The position numbers and the translations under genes are program-made. The notes below the pieces were generated by a model, which saw only the letters and a program-made list of their open reading frames with translations, was not told the origin of the DNA and made no database searches. This document shows, in pieces, positions 6,331 through 7,587 of a DNA stretch of 7,587 bases. This DNA comes from Clostridia bacterium (GTDB lineage Bacteria; Bacillota; Clostridia; Oscillospirales; CAG-272), in the NCBI GenBank assembly GCA_017457465.1, contig JAFTHJ010000249.1, forward strand, positions 1-7,587, written 5' to 3'. The number at the start of each line of letters is the position of its first letter. Positions within the stretch are counted from its first letter, which is position 1.

Positions 6331-6696
6331 TTATTTCTCACTCATATATTTTTTAATAGCTTCGAATGTATCGTCGCTGATATGATGCTCTATTTTACAG
6401 GCATCGTCGGCGGCGATATCTTCTTTTACGCCAAGACTTACCAGAAAAGAGGTGAGGATAGTGTGGCGCTCGTATATTTTTTTTGCTCTCGCGAGTCCCT
6501 CATCTGTCAAAACGAGAAAACCGTTCTTGTCCACTTCAAGAAGTCCCGCGTCGCGGAGAAGCCCCATAGCACGGCTTACACTCGGCTTTGAAAATCCCAT
6601 ATGCTCACTCACATCAATGGCTCTCACCGATGTTTTTTGCTTTGAGAGAAGATAGATAGTTTCGAGATACATCTCTCCCGATTCCTGAATATGCAA
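6331..6696 (-). CDS. DtxR/MntR-family metal-dependent transcriptional repressor, short form
   Basis: The start chosen is TTG at 6696, giving 121 residues. The upstream in-frame GTG at 6705 shares its first base with the Shine-Dalgarno sequence AAAGGAGG and cannot be used with it, whereas TTG lies eight bases after it. Residues about 25-50 (IDVSEHMGFSKPSVSRAMGL) are the winged helix-turn-helix, followed by the wing. Residues about 75-121 are the dimerisation and metal-binding region. Metal ligands by alignment are Met9 (GEMYLETIY), Glu12, His78 (YERHTIL), and Cys100, Glu103 and His104 (DACKIEHH). Met and Cys are the DtxR/IdeR choice, while Bacillus MntR has Asp8 and Glu99 there, so ferrous iron is the more likely co-repressor (inference). 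The C-terminal SH3-like domain of DtxR is absent, as in MntR. No transporter gene adjoins it. A dyad overlaps its own promoter. Confidence 0.88.
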   Translation of the reverse strand: MHIQESGEMYLETIYLLSKQKTSVRAIDVSEHMGFSKPSVSRAMGLLRDAGLLEVDKNGFLVLTDEGLARAKKIYERHTILTSFLVSLGVKEDIAADDACKIEHHISDDTFEAIKKYMSEK

Positions 6697-6704
6697 ACAA
6701 CACA

Positions 6705-6712
6705 CCTCCTTT
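6705..6712 (-). promoter_or_regulatory. Shine-Dalgarno sequence deciding the TTG start of the DtxR-like gene
   Basis: AAAGGAGG on the minus strand ends at 6705, the same base that begins the GTG codon. The TTG codon at 6696-6694 has ideal eight-base spacing, and the protein then begins (M)HIQESGEMYLE, which matches the usual N-terminus of clostridial homologues as I recall them. Confidence 0.8.
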
Positions 6713-6719
6713 GGTAGTC

Positions 6720-6738
6720 ATTATATAAATTATATCAT
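6720..6738. promoter_or_regulatory. Candidate operator dyad over the DtxR-like gene promoter
   Basis: ATTATATAAATTATATCAT is a 19-bp dyad with a single central base and one mismatched pair, and its core ATATAA-A-TTATAT is perfect. It covers the -10 and the expected start site. The length matches known DtxR operators (19 bp), but the bases are only A/T-rich and do not match the DtxR or MntR consensus, so autoregulation is inference. Confidence 0.4.
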
Positions 6739-6757
6739 AAAATTTCTTGAAATACAA
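6729..6757 (-). promoter_or_regulatory. Sigma-A promoter of the DtxR-like gene
   Basis: On the minus strand TTGTAT (6757-6752), 17 bases, then TATAAT (6734-6729) with extended -10 TG (TGATATAAT). The start is expected near 6722, about 26 bases before the TTG codon. Confidence 0.75.
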
Positions 6758-6847
6758 CAACAAATTTATTTTTTATCCCAAGTTTATAAAAATCAGTAAA
6801 AAATTTTTTTGAGGTGTCTGTATCCGACATTTTTCTCCCGCCCTCGG

Positions 6848-6856
6848 TGGTAAAAT
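6848..6856 (+). promoter_or_regulatory. Weak candidate extended -10 for spoIIAA
   Basis: TGGTAAAAT is an extended -10-like element 46 bases before the spoIIAA start. There is no good -35 at 16-18 bases. A typical sigma-H pair (AGGAWWW with GAAT), expected for spoIIA operons from Bacillus, was not found in 6780-6900. Confidence 0.25.
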
Positions 6857-6871
6857 TAGACAAGCAAGATA

Positions 6872-6890
6872 TTGCCGTAAGTCACGGCGA
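6872..6890 (+). other. Small hairpin next to the spoIIAA ribosome binding site
   Basis: TTGCCGT (6872-6878), loop AAGTC, ACGGCGA (6884-6890) form a 7-bp stem with one G-T pair, directly abutting AGGAGG at 6891-6896. It could affect mRNA stability or access to the ribosome site. No T-run follows, so it is not a terminator. Confidence 0.4.
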
Positions 6891-6901
6891 AGGAGGTTTA
6901 A

Positions 6902-7261
6902 ATGATAAAAAAGCATTGTAGGTATGAAACGCAAATCGAGGACGGAGTTCTCACGGTGACTCTGTGCGGGGAGATAGACCACCATAGCGCGGTGAGCGTG
7001 AGGACAGAGATAGACGCCCTCATTTATGAGGTGAGACCGCAGAAGACGGTTCTTGACCTGTCTGAAATTGATTTTATGGATAGCTCGGGGCTCGGACTTA
7101 TTATGGGCAGATACGCGCTTATGCAGAGAATAGACGGTGAGCTTACCCTGAAAAATCCCAACGAGAGAATAGTGAAGATATTCGAACTTGCGGGGCTTGG
7201 AAGAATAATCAGAATTGAAGATGAAGAATATCAGAATGCGGAAAAGGAGAGTAAAAAATGA
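6902..7261 (+). CDS. spoIIAA: Anti-sigma F factor antagonist SpoIIAA (STAS domain)
   Basis: The 119-residue product is a single STAS domain. It aligns end to end with Bacillus SpoIIAA (117 residues): GEIDHHSA (23-30) against GELDHHTA, and FMDSSGLGLIMGRY (58-71) against FMDSSGLGVILGRY. Ser61 corresponds to Ser58, the residue phosphorylated by SpoIIAB and dephosphorylated by SpoIIE. Unphosphorylated SpoIIAA displaces SpoIIAB from sigma-F in the forespore. AGGAGG at 6891-6896 lies five bases before the ATG. The stop overlaps the spoIIAB start in ATGA, so translation is coupled. Residues after about 107 (EDEEYQNAEKESKK) form a charged tail. Confidence 0.96.
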   Translation: MIKKHCRYETQIEDGVLTVTLCGEIDHHSAVSVRTEIDALIYEVRPQKTVLDLSEIDFMDSSGLGLIMGRYALMQRIDGELTLKNPNERIVKIFELAGLGRIIRIEDEEYQNAEKESKK

Positions 7262-7587
7262 AAAACGCCGAAAATAAAAGAAGAAAGATTCCCACGGGAA
7301 ATCTCAATGAGCTGAAAATAAAAATGCCCTCGCTCTCGGTCAATGAGGGACTTGCGCGGTCGGTAGTAGCGGCGTTCTGTGCCCAGCTTGACCCAAGCGC
7401 TACCGAGATAGCCGATATCAAATGCGCGGTCTCCGAGGCGGTTACCAACTGCATCGTACACGCGTATAAGGATACCATCGGCACGATTTACATAAACATC
7501 AGACTTTGTGAACAAAGAGTCGTAAGAGTGGAGATTAAGGATAAGGGGTGCGGAATCGAGGATGTAAAAACGGCTCGCCAGCCGCTC
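7258..7587 (+). CDS. spoIIAB: Anti-sigma F factor / serine kinase SpoIIAB, 5' part (cut by window edge)
   Basis: The frame opens at ATG 7258, overlapping the spoIIAA stop by four bases, with AAGGAG at 7244-7249. It runs 110 codons to the window edge without a stop. It is a GHKL-fold kinase that binds and holds sigma-F and phosphorylates SpoIIAA. The N box is SEAVTNCIVHAY with Glu60 and Asn64 (Glu46 and Asn50 of Bacillus). The G1 box is DKGCGI (Asp95), and ARQPL follows at the ATP-lid entry. Arg34 matches Arg20, which contacts sigma-F and SpoIIAA. The N-terminus is about 14 residues longer than in Bacillus and is basic (MKNAENKRRK). The rest of the kinase, and probably sigF, lies beyond the window. 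Confidence 0.96.
   Translation, partial: MKNAENKRRKIPTGNLNELKIKMPSLSVNEGLARSVVAAFCAQLDPSATEIADIKCAVSEAVTNCIVHAYKDTIGTIYINIRLCEQRVVRVEIKDKGCGIEDVKTARQPL

Noticed and set aside
6703..6705. GTG as start of the DtxR-like gene
   Set aside because: It shares a base with the Shine-Dalgarno sequence, leaving no spacing. The TTG nine bases downstream fits both spacing and family N-terminus.
6849..6858. GGTAAAATTA as a sigma-F -10 for spoIIAA
   Set aside because: It fits the recalled sigma-F -10 pattern, but no GYWTA -35 lies 14-17 bases upstream, and sigma-F cannot start the operon that produces it.
1..7587. CRISPR array, transposase, tRNA, rRNA or phage genes
   Set aside because: Looked for on both strands. 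No direct repeats with spacers, no IS-like ends and no RNA gene patterns were seen; the only repeats are the internal modules of the secreted protein and terminator stems.

Overview
The window looks like chromosomal DNA from an endospore-forming Firmicute of class Clostridia, probably a gut Oscillospiraceae/Ruminococcaceae type. This rests on three sporulation genes (spoVT, spoIIAA, spoIIAB), strong AGGAGG-type ribosome binding sites, AT-rich intergenic regions with near-consensus sigma-A promoters, and a large secreted multidomain protein. The genus cannot be fixed from this sequence. No mobile element, CRISPR array, tRNA or rRNA is visible.

Layout. (1) 16-2771, plus strand: an 862-residue secreted protein with two tandem beta-rich repeats, a linker domain and a C-terminal endonuclease/exonuclease/phosphatase (EEP) domain. 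It is followed 23 bases later by a 47-codon acidic small protein and then a strong terminator. The promoter lies left of the window. (2) 2820-3377, minus strand: spoVT, convergent with the first unit, with a candidate sigma-G promoter. (3) 3574-3939, plus: a shortened family I inorganic pyrophosphatase-like protein behind a perfect sigma-A promoter. (4) 4053-6284, plus: a two-gene methionine operon. The metA product (Glu111 type, predicted acetyl donor) makes O-acetylhomoserine and the metY product converts it with sulfide to homocysteine. The unit ends in a strong bidirectional terminator. (5) 6331-6696, minus: a short DtxR/MntR-family metal-dependent repressor with DtxR-like (Met/Cys) ligands and a TTG start. 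(6) 6902 to the right edge, plus: spoIIAA overlapping spoIIAB by four bases, the start of the forespore sigma-F control operon. The edge cuts spoIIAB, and sigF would be expected next.

Most of the window is ordinary core genome. The parts most worth a second look are the small acidic protein paired with the secreted EEP protein, the pyrophosphatase-like protein with an altered active site, the iron-type ligand set and overlapping dyad of the DtxR-like regulator, and a methionine operon whose leader is too short for a SAM riboswitch or T-box. No gene-free stretch exceeds 300 bases. The two longest gaps, 3378-3573 and about 6697-6901, hold the promoters and sites listed below.
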